Notes under the pieces: model-generated | What the model saw: the letters and a program-made list of their open reading frames with translations, nothing else | The model's database searches: none | What the model was told of the DNA's origin: nothing | In this document: piece by piece, positions 1 to 11,976 of the stretch | How positions within the stretch are numbered: the stretch's first letter is position 1 | Layout: each line of letters begins with the position of its first letter | NCBI RefSeq assembly: GCF_900215375.1 | Contig: NZ_OBEF01000009.1 | Location: 1-64,000 of the forward strand | Length of the DNA: 64,000 nucleotides | Direction: 5' to 3' | Source of the DNA: Enterobacter sp. CC120223-11 | Lineage (GTDB): Bacteria > Pseudomonadota > Gammaproteobacteria > Enterobacterales > Enterobacteriaceae | Position numbers and translations under genes: made by a program

Positions 1-76
1 GGGTCGTTAGCTCAGTTGGTAGAGCAGTTGACTTTTAATCAATTGGTCGCAGGTTCGAATCCTGCACGACCCACCA
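1..76 (+). tRNA. lysV: tRNA-Lys (anticodon TTT)
   Basis: The whole cloverleaf is visible: a 7-bp acceptor stem (gggtcgt / acgaccc), a D-loop with AGCTCAGTTGGTAGAGC, an anticodon loop with TTT in CTTTTAA, a T-arm GGTTCGAATCC and an encoded CCA end at 74-76. In E. coli the tRNA next to the yfe genes here is lysV, at the end of the valUXY-lysV cluster, so the symbol is inferred from synteny. The window starts exactly at the first base, so upstream tRNAs cannot be seen. Confidence 0.97.
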
Positions 77-82
77 ATGTAG

Positions 83-107
83 AAAGGCGCCCTAAAGGCG
101 CCTTTTT
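83..107 (+). terminator. Rho-independent terminator after tRNA-Lys
   Basis: A 9-bp perfect stem (aaaggcgcc / ggcgccttt) with a 5-nt loop runs into a T-run at 103-107. It lies 7 nt after the tRNA CCA end, as expected for the end of a tRNA operon transcript. Confidence 0.9.
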
Positions 108-318
108 GCTATGCGCGATTCGTGCTGGATGAGACAAAATTGTCGGGAACAATTTTGCATCGCCACTCACGGCGACCCGAAGGGCGAGTCTCAGGATGAG
201 ACGAGTGATAACCTGCACGACTTCTGTCAAATTCCTGCCTTTCTCGCCCTAATTTTTATCTCAAGCTCCCACTACGCCTTGCCGATAACTCTTTTTTCAT
301 CCCTGAAAGGCGTTCACG

Positions 319-663
319 ATGACCAGCATTTCCATGCCCTCTTCTTCTGCCCCTGGATTACAGACAACCACCAGCACAGCCGCACCGCAGGGCAACGACA
401 TCTCATCGCAAATCACGCGTATCACACAGCAAATCACCAAACTGACCCAGCAGCTGAAGACCATTGCTGATGGTCCTGGCGATGCCGATGAAAAGCAAAA
501 ACAGGCAGAGATGATTCAGGAGCAAATCACGATGCTCGAAGCCCAACTGGCTCAGCTTCAGCGCCAGCAGGCAGAGAAAGAGCAGGATCAGCAATCGGCA
601 GCAGCACCGGTAACCGGCGTCAATAAACCGTCTGACGAGCATCAGATCGATATTTACGTCTGA
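319..663 (+). CDS. FlxA-like family protein
   Basis: This 114-aa protein has a low-complexity Ser/Thr-rich start (residues 1-25). A long amphipathic heptad region follows (about 28-90), rich in Gln, Lys, Glu, Ile and Leu and carrying [15 protein letters not shown]-type repeats, so a coiled coil is predicted. This is the layout of the FlxA family; in E. coli FlxA is a small protein of unknown function under flagellar sigma-28 control. I did not find a convincing sigma-28 promoter here. The gene sits between tRNA-Lys and yfeR, where E. coli carries xapABR. It converges on yfeR, and their stop ends overlap by about 10 bp. The role is unknown. Confidence 0.75.
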   Translation: MTSISMPSSSAPGLQTTTSTAAPQGNDISSQITRITQQITKLTQQLKTIADGPGDADEKQKQAEMIQEQITMLEAQLAQLQRQQAEKEQDQQSAAAPVTGVNKPSDEHQIDIYV

Positions 664-1580
664 TACAGCGGATCGTGCGCACGGGCGGCAGTCAGGGCCT
701 GCGCCTGCTGCCCGACTACATCCCAGAGCGCCTGGGCGGCCGTCGAAAGTGAACGGTTCTTGCGCCTTGCCAGCATCAGTTGCCGCTCGACGACGGGCGT
801 CAGACGTTTCACCGTCAGCCTGCTGCCCTGCGGCAGTGGTAAAGCCAGCGCCGGTAAAATACTGATGCCGATCCCCGCTTCCACCATCGGAAAAAGCGTC
901 GCGGGATGTCCAATTTCCTGAACGATGCTGGCGCTAATACTGTGGTTTGCCAGCGCCGCATCAATCAGCGGGCGGCTGCCAGAGGCATAATCCTGCAATA
1001 CCAGACGCGTCCCCTGCAGCGCCTGCCAGCTCACCTCCGGCTGCCCGGCAAAAGGGTGCTCCTGATGGCACAGCACAAAAAAGGGCTCCGAGAGAATCGA
1101 CTCACACTGTAAATCGCTGACGGCTCCCGGATCGATCACGATCCCGAAATCAACTTCGCCCTGGCGGATACTTTCCAGCACCCACTGCTGCGGACGGTCG
1201 TGGAGGACAAAATCAATCTCCGGATAGCGGCGGTTGCTGGCGGCAATACACTGGGGGATGAGATGCGCCGAAATCGTCTGGCTGGCGGCCACGCGGACCG
1301 TACCCGTTAGCTGTTGCCCTACGCGCCCGGCCTCACGCAACGTGCTGCTGAGCTCATCAAGCAGCCGCTCAAGCCTCACCGCCAGCTGCTGCCCGGCCTC
1401 GGTCAATAAAACTTCACGGGTCGTACGGTCGAGCAATTTCACGCCTGTCTGCTGCTCCAGCTCTTTTACGCTGTGGCTGACGGCAGACTGGCTAAGGCCA
1501 ATCATCTCCCCTGCCCGGCTGAAGCTTTTCGCCTTAGCAACGGCAATAAACACCTTTAACTGACGCAGTGAATAATTCAT
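654..1580 (-). CDS. yfeR: LysR-type transcriptional regulator YfeR
   Basis: The 308-aa protein has a winged helix-turn-helix at the N-terminus (about residues 3-60, with [20 protein letters not shown]) and a LysR substrate-binding domain from about 90 to 295. Both length and layout are typical of LysR regulators. It is divergent from yfeH across a 90-bp gap, the classic arrangement in which the regulator controls its neighbour. In Salmonella YfeR is reported to repress yfeH in response to osmolarity; that role is carried over by homology. The ATG at 1578-1580 is the natural start. Confidence 0.9.
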   Translation of the reverse strand: MNYSLRQLKVFIAVAKAKSFSRAGEMIGLSQSAVSHSVKELEQQTGVKLLDRTTREVLLTEAGQQLAVRLERLLDELSSTLREAGRVGQQLTGTVRVAASQTISAHLIPQCIAASNRRYPEIDFVLHDRPQQWVLESIRQGEVDFGIVIDPGAVSDLQCESILSEPFFVLCHQEHPFAGQPEVSWQALQGTRLVLQDYASGSRPLIDAALANHSISASIVQEIGHPATLFPMVEAGIGISILPALALPLPQGSRLTVKRLTPVVERQLMLARRKNRSLSTAAQALWDVVGQQAQALTAARAHDPLYQT

Positions 1581-1603
1581 GGGATAAATTCATCAATGGA
1601 TGC

Positions 1604-1620
1604 AATAAATCAATTTTATT
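1604..1620. promoter_or_regulatory. Candidate LysR-type operator between yfeR and yfeH
   Basis: An AT-rich interrupted palindrome (aataaat-ca-attttatt) is centred in the divergent yfeR/yfeH gap. LysR regulators bind T-N11-A-type inverted repeats in such gaps. The assignment rests on position and symmetry only. Confidence 0.35.
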
Positions 1621-1670
1621 TCTCAAAGTGAAAAAAGCACAATAGCGGCATCGTATTTTCAGGAGCGTTT

Positions 1671-2669
1671 ATGAAACTTTTCCGCATTCTTGATCCTTTC
1701 ACGCTGACGCTAATCTGCACCGTTTTGCTCGCCTCGCTGTTTCCCGCTCGCGGCGGCTACGTTCCGTTTTTTGAAGGGCTGACCACCGCAGCCATTGCCC
1801 TGCTGTTCTTTATGCATGGAGCCAAGCTGTCTCGCGAAGCCATCATTGCTGGCGGTAGCCACTGGCGGCTCCACCTCTGGGTGATGTGCAGCACCTTCAT
1901 TCTGTTCCCGGTTTTAGGTGTGCTTTTCGCACGCTGGGCGCCGGTGAATGTCGATCCTGCGTTATACAACGGCTTCCTGTATCTCTGTATTCTGCCCGCC
2001 ACAGTGCAGTCAGCGATCGCGTTTACCTCCATGGCGGGGGGCAACGTTGCTGCCGCGGTCTGTTCGGCGTCGGCTTCCAGCCTGCTCGGTATTTTTATTT
2101 CGCCTCTGCTGGTTGGCCTGTTAATGAATCTTCACGGCGCGGAAGGCAGCCTGGAGCAGGTCGGCAAGATTATGCTTCAGCTGCTGTTGCCGTTCGTGCT
2201 GGGGCACTTGTCCCGCCCGTGGACCGCCGCGTGGGTGGCGAAAAATAAGAAATGGATTTCCAAAACCGACCAGACGTCGATTCTGTTAGTGGTTTACTCC
2301 GCCTTCAGCGAAGCGGTGGTGAATGGCATCTGGCACAAAGTAGGCGTGGGATCGCTGCTGTTTATCGTGGTGGTGAGCTGCGTGCTGCTGGCAATTGTCA
2401 TTGCAATCAACGTCCTGGTGGCCCGTAAATGCGGATTCAATAAAGCGGACGAAATTACGATTGTGTTCTGCGGTTCGAAAAAGAGTCTGGCCAACGGCAT
2501 TCCGATGGCCAACATTCTCTTCCCGACGGCGATGATTGGCATGATGGTGCTGCCATTAATGATTTTCCATCAAATCCAGCTGATGGTCTGCGCCGTGCTG
2601 GCCCGGCGCTATAAGCGGCAAACTGAAGCACTGCATGCCAAAAGCACCGCCGGTGAAGCGAAGGCCTAA
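1671..2669 (+). CDS. yfeH: Bile acid:sodium symporter family transporter YfeH
   Basis: The 332-aa integral membrane protein has about nine to ten hydrophobic segments and belongs to the SBF-like (BASS) family. GTP- or ATP-binding motifs are absent, consistent with a secondary transporter. The conserved region with CGSKKSLANGIPMA near residue 270 is characteristic of this family. An AGGAG ribosome site precedes the ATG at 1671. The gene is transcribed away from yfeR. The 3' end overlaps the ypeB 3' end by 4 bp on the opposite strand. The substrate is not known. Confidence 0.9.
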   Translation: MKLFRILDPFTLTLICTVLLASLFPARGGYVPFFEGLTTAAIALLFFMHGAKLSREAIIAGGSHWRLHLWVMCSTFILFPVLGVLFARWAPVNVDPALYNGFLYLCILPATVQSAIAFTSMAGGNVAAAVCSASASSLLGIFISPLLVGLLMNLHGAEGSLEQVGKIMLQLLLPFVLGHLSRPWTAAWVAKNKKWISKTDQTSILLVVYSAFSEAVVNGIWHKVGVGSLLFIVVVSCVLLAIVIAINVLVARKCGFNKADEITIVFCGSKKSLANGIPMANILFPTAMIGMMVLPLMIFHQIQLMVCAVLARRYKRQTEALHAKSTAGEAKA

Positions 2670-2884
2670 CGACCGCGCTTCAGGGGCTGAACCAGATGCG
2701 TCAGCCCCTCTGTTTTAATGAGCAGCGTGATAGCCATCAGCTCGCCGAGCCGCCCGGCAGGAAACTCATCCTTACGGGCGAACCACAGAAGATACTCCTC
2801 CGGCAAATCGATCAGCATCCGCCCTTTGTATTTCCCGAAGGGCATCTCCGTGTTGGCTATCTCAATCAGCTGCTCTTTTTCCAC
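2666..2884 (-). CDS. ypeB: DUF3820 family protein YpeB
   Basis: This small, 72-aa protein includes the DUF3820 core, with the segment MPFGKYKGRMLIDLPEEYL and a following WF motif. It starts at GTG (2882-2884) preceded by GGGAG. It lies 1 bp after the ligA stop, so it is probably cotranscribed with ligA, as in E. coli. DUF3820 occurs alone or joined to exonuclease-like domains; the molecular role is not established. Confidence 0.85.
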   Translation of the reverse strand: MEKEQLIEIANTEMPFGKYKGRMLIDLPEEYLLWFARKDEFPAGRLGELMAITLLIKTEGLTHLVQPLKRGR

Positions 2885-2885
2885 G

Positions 2886-4904
<2,019 letters not shown>

Positions 4905-4918
4905 TCACCATCAATGAT

Positions 4919-4943
4919 AAAAAACCCCCGACAGGCGGGGGTT
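4919..4943 (-). terminator. Terminator between zipA and ligA
   Basis: An 8-bp perfect stem (aacccccg / cgggggtt) with a 5-nt loop (4931-4935) is followed on the minus strand by a run of T. It would end the zipA transcript ahead of ligA. Confidence 0.85.
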
Positions 4944-4970
4944 CAGAAGGGGTTGCGACACACAAGGCTA

Positions 4971-5984
4971 TCAGGCGTTGGCGTCTTTCACTTCGCGGAT
5001 ACGATCCTGATACTCACGCACTTTCTGTGGCGTAATCATGCGGCGCTGGTCATCAAGCACCACGCCACCCACTTCATCTGCGATGTACTGCGCAGACTGG
5101 AGCATCAGTTTGAAGTTTTGCAGCTCATCGCCGTAGGACGGCACCTGCATAAAGATGGTGACGCCAGGCGTTTGCATATCGGCCATATTTTCCGGGTCGA
5201 AGGTGCCAGGCTTCACCATATTGGCAAGGCTGAACAACGCCGGACCACCGCCGCCAGGATTCAGATGGCGGTGATAGATATTCATGTCGCCAAAGACAAA
5301 CCCGGACTGCTCTACGCTGTTACGCAGCAGTTCGCCGTTGATAAACGACCCCTGGTGCGCGGCCACGCTCAGCACAATCACCGTCTCTTTGCGTTCGGCT
5401 TTTGCAGGCTGAGGCTCTTCTGCGACAACAGGCTTGGCTTCTGGCGCAGGCTGTGGTGCGGCAACAGGCTGCGGCTCGGCAACGACAGGCTGCTGAGGTT
5501 GCGCTACAGGTTGCTGAACGGGCTGCTGATACTGTGGTGTCGCAGGCTGCTGTGGCGGCACATGCTGGGGTTCCACAGGCGGCTGAACCGGAGCCTGATG
5601 CACAGGCTGCTGACGCACGGGTTGCTCCTGTGGCTGAACGGGCTGACGAGCCGGCTCCTCATGGCGCACAGGCTGTTGTACCTGACGCTCATAGGGCGGC
5701 TGGTACTGATGCTGCGGTGCCTGGCGATTGGCATCATGCTCTGCGGCATTCGGGTTCTGGGCAGGATTCACCCGATGAACGCGAACTTCACCCACGCCTT
5801 CAGCATCGTCATCGAAACCGTCGTCATCCGACTCATCGTCATGACGTGATTTCATCCGTTTCATCGGGCGATCGCGGAACATCGAGGAACGTTCTTTGCG
5901 GCTGGTCCAGAAACCATGAACCAGCAGTGCAATTATGGCGATCGCGCCAACAATGATTAATATCAGACGCAAATCCTGCATCAT
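4971..5984 (-). CDS. zipA: Cell division protein ZipA
   Basis: ZipA tethers FtsZ to the inner membrane at the early divisome. The N-terminal transmembrane anchor (about residues 5-25, [20 protein letters not shown]) is followed by an acidic and basic charged segment (30-65). A long Pro/Gln-rich linker (about 75-190) comes next, then the FtsZ-binding C-terminal domain (about 200-330, with NIYHRH and a [12 protein letters not shown] segment). The start is the MMQDLRL methionine at 5982-5984, giving 337 aa. A longer frame to 6035 would add 17 residues that break the known anchor-first topology. Confidence 0.97.
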   Translation of the reverse strand: MMQDLRLILIIVGAIAIIALLVHGFWTSRKERSSMFRDRPMKRMKSRHDDESDDDGFDDDAEGVGEVRVHRVNPAQNPNAAEHDANRQAPQHQYQPPYERQVQQPVRHEEPARQPVQPQEQPVRQQPVHQAPVQPPVEPQHVPPQQPATPQYQQPVQQPVAQPQQPVVAEPQPVAAPQPAPEAKPVVAEEPQPAKAERKETVIVLSVAAHQGSFINGELLRNSVEQSGFVFGDMNIYHRHLNPGGGGPALFSLANMVKPGTFDPENMADMQTPGVTIFMQVPSYGDELQNFKLMLQSAQYIADEVGGVVLDDQRRMITPQKVREYQDRIREVKDANA

Positions 5985-6213
5985 TATATTCTCTGTTGTT
6001 CTAACACCTTGCCACCACGGCAAACATTTACTCACTAAGAGTATTTGCCCATTACGTCAAGTGCAAGTGCGTACCCGGAAATCGGACGATAAAGATGAAC
6101 TAAATCGTGCTTTTTGCTGTTTTTTCGAACATTTCTGAACTGATTCTTTCCTGACAAGCCGATAGTATACTCGCGCAACCACCAGGATTTTATAAAAGGA
6201 GTCTCCCCTGACC

Positions 6214-6969
6214 ATGGTTTCCTCATCTGCACCCCGTAGTGGCGTCTATTACTTTTCACAGGGCTGGAAGCTTATCCGCCTGCCGGGCCTTCGCCGCTAT
6301 GTTTTTATGCCGCTGCTGGTCAATATCATCCTGATGGGCGGCGCCTTCTGGTGGCTGTTCAGTGAACTGGGCAACTGGATCCCGGCGATGATGAGCCACG
6401 TGCCGGACTGGCTGCAGTGGCTCAGCTATCTGCTGTGGCCGATTGCAGTGATTTCGGTGCTGCTGGTATTCGGCTATTTATTCTCTACCATCACCAACTG
6501 GATTGCCGCGCCGTTCAGCGGGCTGCTGGCGGAACAGCTTGAAGCACGCCTGACGGGCGCCACACCGCCGGACACCGGCATGCTCGGCATAATGAAAGAT
6601 GTGCCACGTATAATGAAGCGTGAATGGCAGAAGCTGGCGTGGTATCTCCCTCGCGCGGTGGTGCTGCTGGCGCTCTACTTTATTCCCGGAATTGGCCAGA
6701 CGGTGGCCCCTGTACTCTGGTTCCTGTTCAGCGCATGGATGATGGCTATCCAGTACTGCGACTATCCTTTCGACAACCATAAAGTGCCGTTCAAAACCAT
6801 GCGGGAAGCGCTTCGTGCCCGCAAGGTCACCAACATGCAGTTTGGCGCACTGACCAGCCTGTTTACGATGATCCCCATCCTCAATCTGGTCATCCTGCCC
6901 GTGGCAATCTGTGGTGCCACGGCGATGTGGGTCGACTGCTATCGCGATAAGCACGCCCTCTGGAAGTGA
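6214..6969 (+). CDS. cysZ: Sulfate transporter CysZ
   Basis: CysZ is an inner-membrane, high-affinity sulfate permease of the EI24/CysZ family that feeds cysteine synthesis. The 251-aa protein has hydrophobic segments near residues 27-50, 67-95, 145-180 and 205-240, and the conserved PFDNHKVPF region. AAGGAG precedes the ATG at 6214. It sits upstream of cysK in the same direction, which supports the assignment. Confidence 0.96.
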   Translation: MVSSSAPRSGVYYFSQGWKLIRLPGLRRYVFMPLLVNIILMGGAFWWLFSELGNWIPAMMSHVPDWLQWLSYLLWPIAVISVLLVFGYLFSTITNWIAAPFSGLLAEQLEARLTGATPPDTGMLGIMKDVPRIMKREWQKLAWYLPRAVVLLALYFIPGIGQTVAPVLWFLFSAWMMAIQYCDYPFDNHKVPFKTMREALRARKVTNMQFGALTSLFTMIPILNLVILPVAICGATAMWVDCYRDKHALWK

Positions 6970-6996
6970 TTGTCTTCTGTATATAAAAGTAAATCT

Positions 6997-7016
6997 GGGG
7001 TGGCATATGCCACCCC
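6997..7016 (+). terminator. Hairpin after cysZ
   Basis: A perfect 9-bp stem (ggggtggca / tgccacccc) with a 2-nt loop lies 28 nt after the cysZ stop. The T-run is poor (ttattcc), so termination may be partial. Confidence 0.55.
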
Positions 7017-7141
7017 TTATTCCATACTGATAACCTTTATTTCACATCAGCATATCGATATGCGAAAACTTTCCTTCCGCATCATGTGCATCCGCGTATG
7101 CTGGTGTCGTTTCCCAAATTTCAGACAGTTAAGGACGGGCT
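7017..7141 (+). promoter_or_regulatory. cysK upstream region, probable CysB-controlled promoter
   Basis: This is the 125-bp stretch ahead of cysK. In E. coli and Salmonella the cysK promoter is activated by CysB, whose half sites resemble TTATTCC; that heptamer is present at 7017-7023. The exact -10 and -35 elements were not assigned. Confidence 0.35.
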
Positions 7142-8113
7142 ATGAGTAAGATTTTTGAAGATAACTCGCTGACAATCGGTCATACGCCGCTGGTTCGACT
7201 GAACCGAATCGGTAATGGACGCATCCTCGCGAAGGTGGAATCACGCAACCCGAGCTTCAGCGTCAAATGCCGTATCGGTGCCAACATGATTTGGGATGCC
7301 GAAAAACGTGGCGTGCTGAAGCCCGGTGTCGAACTGGTTGAGCCAACCAGCGGCAATACTGGTATCGCCCTCGCCTACGTCGCTGCCGCGCGTGGCTACA
7401 AGCTGACGCTGACCATGCCGGAAACCATGAGTATCGAACGCCGTAAGCTCCTGAAAGCGCTGGGTGCGAACCTGGTGCTGACCGAAGGCGCGAAGGGCAT
7501 GAAAGGTGCCATTCAGAAAGCAGAAGAAATTGTGGCTAGCAATCCGGAAAAATTCCTGCTGCTGCAGCAGTTCAGCAACCCGTCGAACCCGGAAATTCAC
7601 GAAAAAACCACCGGCCCAGAGATCTGGGAAGACACTGACGGTCAGGTGGATGTGTTTATCGCGGGCGTCGGCACCGGCGGAACCCTGACCGGCGTGTCCC
7701 GCTTTATTAAAGGCACCAAAGGCAAAACTGACCTGATTAGCGTTGCGGTTGAACCGACCGATTCCCCGGTTATCACCCAGGCGCTGGCGGGCGAAGAGAT
7801 CAAGCCTGGCCCTCACAAAATCCAGGGCATCGGGGCCGGTTTCATTCCTGGCAACCTCGACCTGAAGCTTATCGACAAAGTCGTGACCATCACCAATGAC
7901 GAAGCCATCTCCACCGCACGTCGTCTGATGGAAGAAGAAGGCATCCTGGCCGGGATTTCCTCCGGTGCAGCCGTAGCCGCCGCGCTAAAACTGCAGGAAG
8001 ATGAAACCTTTACCAACAAGACGATTGTGGTTATCCTTCCTTCTTCGGGTGAACGTTACTTAAGCACCGCATTATTTGCCGATCTCTTCACTGAAAAAGA
8101 ACTGCAACAGTAA
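7142..8113 (+). CDS. cysK: Cysteine synthase A (O-acetylserine sulfhydrylase)
   Basis: CysK makes L-cysteine from O-acetylserine and sulfide using pyridoxal phosphate. The PLP-binding lysine is K42 in SVKCRIGAN, and the substrate loop TSGNTGIAL and the phosphate-binding [10 protein letters not shown] loop are present. The 323-aa length equals E. coli CysK. It sits between cysZ and ptsH, as in E. coli. It differs from the paralogue cysM in this window, which lacks the Cys after the active lysine (VKDRA). CysK also forms the cysteine synthase complex with CysE. Confidence 0.98.
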   Translation: MSKIFEDNSLTIGHTPLVRLNRIGNGRILAKVESRNPSFSVKCRIGANMIWDAEKRGVLKPGVELVEPTSGNTGIALAYVAAARGYKLTLTMPETMSIERRKLLKALGANLVLTEGAKGMKGAIQKAEEIVASNPEKFLLLQQFSNPSNPEIHEKTTGPEIWEDTDGQVDVFIAGVGTGGTLTGVSRFIKGTKGKTDLISVAVEPTDSPVITQALAGEEIKPGPHKIQGIGAGFIPGNLDLKLIDKVVTITNDEAISTARRLMEEEGILAGISSGAAVAAALKLQEDETFTNKTIVVILPSSGERYLSTALFADLFTEKELQQ

Positions 8114-8138
8114 TGCCAAATGTAAAAAAGTGACGAAA

Positions 8139-8163
8139 AAAGCACCCTCCAGGGTGCTTTTTT
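8139..8163 (+). terminator. cysK terminator
   Basis: A 10-bp stem (aaagcaccct / agggtgcttt) with a 2-nt loop is followed by T residues to 8163. It lies 26 nt after the cysK stop and separates cysK from the pts operon. Confidence 0.9.
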
Positions 8164-8491
8164 GTGGCATCCGTCATACTTTTAGCCCACCTGGCATTGC
8201 TTCCCCCCGTCGGGTCTGGTATTTAACCATCACATTTATTTTGATGCGCGAAATTATTCAGTTCAGGATTTCCGCTTGCTGAATCGATTTTATGATTTGG
8301 TTCAAGTCTTGCTTTCGCTGCATAATGTTTAATGACGAGCTAAACGTCACAGGCCAGAAGTGCCTGCCAGGATTGCGTCAGACCTTCTGCGTCGTTTCGT
8401 ATCCGCCGGCGCTAATCTATACAGGCTAAAGTGTAGCCGCCAGGCTAGACTTTAGTTCCACAACACTAAACCTATAAGTTGGGGAAATATA
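8164..8491 (+). promoter_or_regulatory. ptsHI-crr upstream region
   Basis: This 328-bp non-coding stretch precedes ptsH. In E. coli the equivalent region holds several promoters controlled by CRP-cAMP and Mlc. GGGGAA at 8479-8484 is the ptsH ribosome site. I could not assign individual -10 or -35 boxes with confidence, and I see no other gene here. Confidence 0.5.
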
Positions 8492-8749
8492 ATGTTCCAG
8501 CAAGAAGTTACCATTACCGCTCCGAACGGTCTGCACACCCGCCCTGCCGCTCAGTTTGTTAAAGAAGCTAAAGGCTTCGCTTCCGAGATCACCGTGACCT
8601 CCAACGGCAAAAGCGCCAGCGCTAAAAGCCTGTTCAAACTGCAGACTCTGGGTCTGACTCAGGGCACCGTGGTGACCATTTCTGCAGAAGGCGAAGACGA
8701 GCAGAAAGCAGTTGAGCATCTGGTTAAACTGATGGCTGAACTCGAGTAA
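8492..8749 (+). CDS. ptsH: Phosphocarrier protein HPr
   Basis: HPr relays phosphate from enzyme I to sugar-specific IIA domains of the phosphotransferase system in the cytoplasm. The 85-aa protein carries the phosphorylated H15 in PNGLHTRPA and the conserved SAKSLFKLQ region with the second, regulatory-type serine. It is the first gene of ptsH-ptsI-crr; ptsI follows after 44 bp. Confidence 0.99.
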   Translation: MFQQEVTITAPNGLHTRPAAQFVKEAKGFASEITVTSNGKSASAKSLFKLQTLGLTQGTVVTISAEGEDEQKAVEHLVKLMAELE

Positions 8750-8793
8750 GTTCACGAGTTCTCTTAAAAATCAGTCACAAGTAAGGTAGGGTT

Positions 8794-10521
8794 ATGATTT
8801 CAGGCATTTTAGCATCCCCGGGTATCGCTTTCGGCAAAGCACTGCTGCTGATTGAAGATGAGATTGTCATCGACCGGAAGAAAATTTCTGCCGACAGCGT
8901 CGACCAGGAAGTTGAACGCTTTCTGAGTGGTCGTTCTAAGGCGTCCGTTCAGCTGGAAGCTATCAAGACAAAAGCTGGCGAAACGTTCGGCGAAGAAAAA
9001 GAAGCCATCTTCGAAGGCCACATTATGTTGCTGGAAGATGAGGAGCTGGAGCAGGAAATCATAGCCCTGATTAAAGATAAACACATGACTGCTGATGCAG
9101 CAGCCCATGAGGTTATCGAAGGTCAGGCAACTGCCCTGGAAGAGCTGGATGATGAATACCTGAAAGAGCGTGCGGCTGACGTACGTGACATCGGTAAGCG
9201 CCTGCTGCGCAACATCCTCGGCCTCGCCATCATCGATCTGAGCGCCATTCAGGATGAAGTTATCCTGGTCGCCAAAGACCTGACGCCATCTGAAACCGCA
9301 CAGCTGAACCTGAACAAGGTGCTGGGTTTCATCACCGACATCGGCGGCCGTACCTCCCACACCTCTATCATGGCGCGTTCTCTTGAACTGCCAGCGATCG
9401 TGGGCACCGGTAGCGTGACCTCTGAAGTCAAAAACGGCGACTACCTGATCCTCGACGCGGTTAACAACAAAGTTTACGTTAACCCGACCAACGACGAGAT
9501 CGAAGCCCTGCGTAAGATTCAGACCCAGGTTGCTGAAGAGAAAGCTGAACTGGCAAAACTGAAAGATCTGCCGGCTATCACTCTCGACGGCCATCAGGTT
9601 GAAGTCTGTGCCAACATCGGTACCGTACGTGATATCGACGGTGCAGAGCGCAATGGCGCTGAAGGTGTCGGCCTGTATCGTACAGAATTCCTGTTCATGG
9701 ACCGCGACTCTCTGCCTACAGAAGAAGAGCAGTTTGCCGCGTACAAAGCTGTGGCTGAAGCCTGCGGCTCCCAGGCAGTTATCGTCCGTACCATGGACAT
9801 CGGTGGCGACAAAGAGCTGCCGTACATGAACTTCCCGAAAGAAGAGAACCCGTTCCTGGGCTGGCGTGCAATCCGTATCGCTATGGATCGTAAAGAGATC
9901 CTGCGCGATCAGGTCCGCGCTATCCTGCGTGCATCCGCTTTCGGTAAACTGCGCATCATGTTCCCGATGATCATCTCTGTTGAAGAAGTTCGCGCCCTGC
10001 GCAAAGAGATCGAAATCTACAAACAGGAACTGCGTGACGAAGGTAAAGCCTTTGACGAAGCAATCGAAATCGGCGTGATGGTGGAAACCCCAGCCGCGGC
10101 GACCATTGCCCGTCATCTGGCGAAAGAAGTTGATTTCTTTAGTATCGGTACCAATGATTTAACGCAGTACACCCTGGCAGTTGACCGTGGTAATGATATG
10201 ATTTCGCATCTCTACCAGCCAATGTCGCCGTCCGTCCTGACGCTTATCAAGCAAGTTATTGATGCTTCTCATGCTGAAGGTAAGTGGACTGGCATGTGTG
10301 GTGAGCTTGCAGGCGATGAACGTGCTACACTTCTGTTGCTGGGTATGGGTCTGGACGAATTCTCTATGAGCGCCATTTCCATCCCGCGCATTAAGAAGAT
10401 TATCCGTAACACGAACTTCGAAGATGCGAAGGTATTAGCAGAGCAGGCTCTTGCTCAACCGACAACGGACGAGTTAATGACGCTGGTTAACAAGTTCATT
10501 GAAGAAAAAACAATCTGCTAA
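8794..10521 (+). CDS. ptsI: PTS enzyme I (phosphoenolpyruvate-protein phosphotransferase)
   Basis: Enzyme I takes phosphate from PEP and passes it to HPr. In its 575 aa, the HPr-binding and phosphohistidine domain holds H189 in [13 protein letters not shown]. The C-terminal PEP-binding barrel carries the [21 protein letters not shown] and [16 protein letters not shown] signatures, and the active-site cysteine is in GMCGELAGD. An AAGGTAGGG-type ribosome site precedes the ATG. crr follows after 40 bp. Confidence 0.99.
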   Translation: MISGILASPGIAFGKALLLIEDEIVIDRKKISADSVDQEVERFLSGRSKASVQLEAIKTKAGETFGEEKEAIFEGHIMLLEDEELEQEIIALIKDKHMTADAAAHEVIEGQATALEELDDEYLKERAADVRDIGKRLLRNILGLAIIDLSAIQDEVILVAKDLTPSETAQLNLNKVLGFITDIGGRTSHTSIMARSLELPAIVGTGSVTSEVKNGDYLILDAVNNKVYVNPTNDEIEALRKIQTQVAEEKAELAKLKDLPAITLDGHQVEVCANIGTVRDIDGAERNGAEGVGLYRTEFLFMDRDSLPTEEEQFAAYKAVAEACGSQAVIVRTMDIGGDKELPYMNFPKEENPFLGWRAIRIAMDRKEILRDQVRAILRASAFGKLRIMFPMIISVEEVRALRKEIEIYKQELRDEGKAFDEAIEIGVMVETPAAATIARHLAKEVDFFSIGTNDLTQYTLAVDRGNDMISHLYQPMSPSVLTLIKQVIDASHAEGKWTGMCGELAGDERATLLLLGMGLDEFSMSAISIPRIKKIIRNTNFEDAKVLAEQALAQPTTDELMTLVNKFIEEKTIC

Positions 10522-10561
10522 TCCACGAGATGCGGCCCAAATTACTGCTTAGGAGAAGATC

Positions 10562-11071
10562 ATGGGTTTGTTCGATAAACTGAAATCTCTGGTTTCTGAT
10601 GATAAGAAAGACACCGGAACTATTGAGATTGTTGCTCCGCTGTCTGGCGAAATCGTCAACATCGAAGACGTGCCGGATGTAGTTTTTGCTGAGAAAATCG
10701 TGGGCGATGGCATTGCTATCAAACCGACCGGCAACAAAATGGTTGCGCCGGTTGACGGTACCATCGGTAAAATCTTTGAAACCAACCACGCGTTCTCTAT
10801 CGAGTCCGACAGTGGTATTGAGCTGTTCGTTCACTTCGGTATCGACACCGTTGAACTGAAAGGCGAAGGTTTCAAACGTATTGCAGAAGAAGGCCAGCGC
10901 GTTAAAGTTGGCGACCCGGTGATCGAGTTCGATCTGCCACTGCTGGAAGAGAAAGCCAAGTCTACCCTGACCCCGGTTGTTATCTCCAACATGGACGAGA
11001 TCAAAGAGCTGATCAAACTGTCCGGTAGCGTGACCGTTGGTGAAACCCCGGTTATCCGCATCAAAAAATAA
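10562..11071 (+). CDS. crr: PTS glucose-specific IIA component (EIIA-Glc)
   Basis: EIIA-Glc phosphorylates PtsG and also regulates adenylate cyclase and non-PTS permeases (inducer exclusion). The 169-aa protein has H76 and the phosphorylated H91 in [11 protein letters not shown], both conserved. The N-terminal amphipathic [10 protein letters not shown] helix is the membrane tether. AGGAGA lies just upstream. It is the last gene of the operon and is followed by a strong terminator. Confidence 0.99.
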   Translation: MGLFDKLKSLVSDDKKDTGTIEIVAPLSGEIVNIEDVPDVVFAEKIVGDGIAIKPTGNKMVAPVDGTIGKIFETNHAFSIESDSGIELFVHFGIDTVELKGEGFKRIAEEGQRVKVGDPVIEFDLPLLEEKAKSTLTPVVISNMDEIKELIKLSGSVTVGETPVIRIKK

Positions 11072-11090
11072 TTGATGCCGCATGAATAGA

Positions 11091-11116
11091 AAAATGGCGC
11101 CTTCGGGCGCCATTTT
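11091..11116 (+). terminator. crr operon terminator
   Basis: An 11-bp stem (aaaatggcgcc / ggcgccatttt) carries a UUCG tetraloop, an especially stable hairpin, between crr and the convergent pdxK. The A/T ends on both sides suggest it works in both directions. Confidence 0.9.
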
Positions 11117-11134
11117 CGTTTCTGCATATTGTGA

Positions 11135-11971
11135 TTAGCGCGGCGGCAAAATCAGCTCGTCATAGCCTTTTTCCAGCGTGTAATCCATCACCTCAACGAC
11201 GCGACTTCCGGCTGCATGCACGGCCTCCTGCAAGGTTTTTCCCTGCACAACACGGCTTATTAGCTCCGAGCAGAACAGATCGCCTGTTCCTTTTAAATCA
11301 GTTGCTACGCGCGGCCAGCCGCTGATATCCACGCTCTCTTCAGTAACCAGTACTACGTGAATATCGTTGTCATCGGGAACCGGGGCACTGGTGATCGCCA
11401 CCCATTTCAGGGTGTCAGAAAGCAGCCCTTTTGCAGCGGCAATGGCTTCATCCAACGTATCGCACGGCTTGCCGCTTAACACGCCAAGCTCGAAGACGTT
11501 TGGCGTAATCCCCTGTGCCAGCGGCAGCAGATGCTCGCAGTATGCAGCCGGAATTTCAGGCTTCACGTACACGCCGCTGTCGGTATCACCGATGACCGGG
11601 TCGACGAGAATCATTATCTGCGGATGCTTTTCGCGAATGGCCTTCAACCATTCGGCCAGGATAGCGATCTGGCTGGCGCTCCCCATATAGCCCGTTGTCA
11701 CGGCTTTCAGCTCACGCAGCGCATCGCGCTCTTCCAGCGCCCGCAGATAACCGCTGAACCACTCATCGGGGATCACCCCGCCGTAGAAGGTGTCGTAATG
11801 CGGCGTGTTGCTGAACAGGACCGTCGGCACTGCCAGCACGTTCAGATGATGCTGCTTAATATTCGGCACCGCCACGCTGTTGCCGACGCTGCCATATACA
11901 ACCTGAGACTGCACGGCCACAATGTCAGCCTGCTGCGCCCGGGTTTTATCCCGAAAAAGAATCATATCCAT
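11135..11971 (-). CDS. pdxK: Pyridoxine/pyridoxal/pyridoxamine kinase PdxK
   Basis: PdxK phosphorylates B6 vitamers in the PLP salvage pathway. The 278-aa ribokinase-like fold shows the N-terminal [13 protein letters not shown] segment that binds pyridoxal, the VDPVIGD motif and the C-terminal [10 protein letters not shown] anion-hole motif with its catalytic Asp. It ends close to the crr terminator on the opposite strand. cysM lies just upstream (5 bp), so cysM and pdxK may be cotranscribed. E. coli has yfeK and yfeS between these genes; they are absent here. Confidence 0.95.
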   Translation of the reverse strand: MDMILFRDKTRAQQADIVAVQSQVVYGSVGNSVAVPNIKQHHLNVLAVPTVLFSNTPHYDTFYGGVIPDEWFSGYLRALEERDALRELKAVTTGYMGSASQIAILAEWLKAIREKHPQIMILVDPVIGDTDSGVYVKPEIPAAYCEHLLPLAQGITPNVFELGVLSGKPCDTLDEAIAAAKGLLSDTLKWVAITSAPVPDDNDIHVVLVTEESVDISGWPRVATDLKGTGDLFCSELISRVVQGKTLQEAVHAAGSRVVEVMDYTLEKGYDELILPPR

Positions 11972-11976
11972 GCCAG

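Noticed and set aside
39-230. Minus-strand 63-aa frame ending in GRAGFEPATN
   Set aside because: It runs through tRNA-Lys and its terminator; the ending is the well-known false translation of tRNA genes.
8809-10116. 435-aa minus-strand frame inside ptsI
   Set aside because: It is a shadow of a highly expressed, codon-biased gene with no domain or ribosome site. The same applies to long antisense frames in ligA, maeB and acrD.
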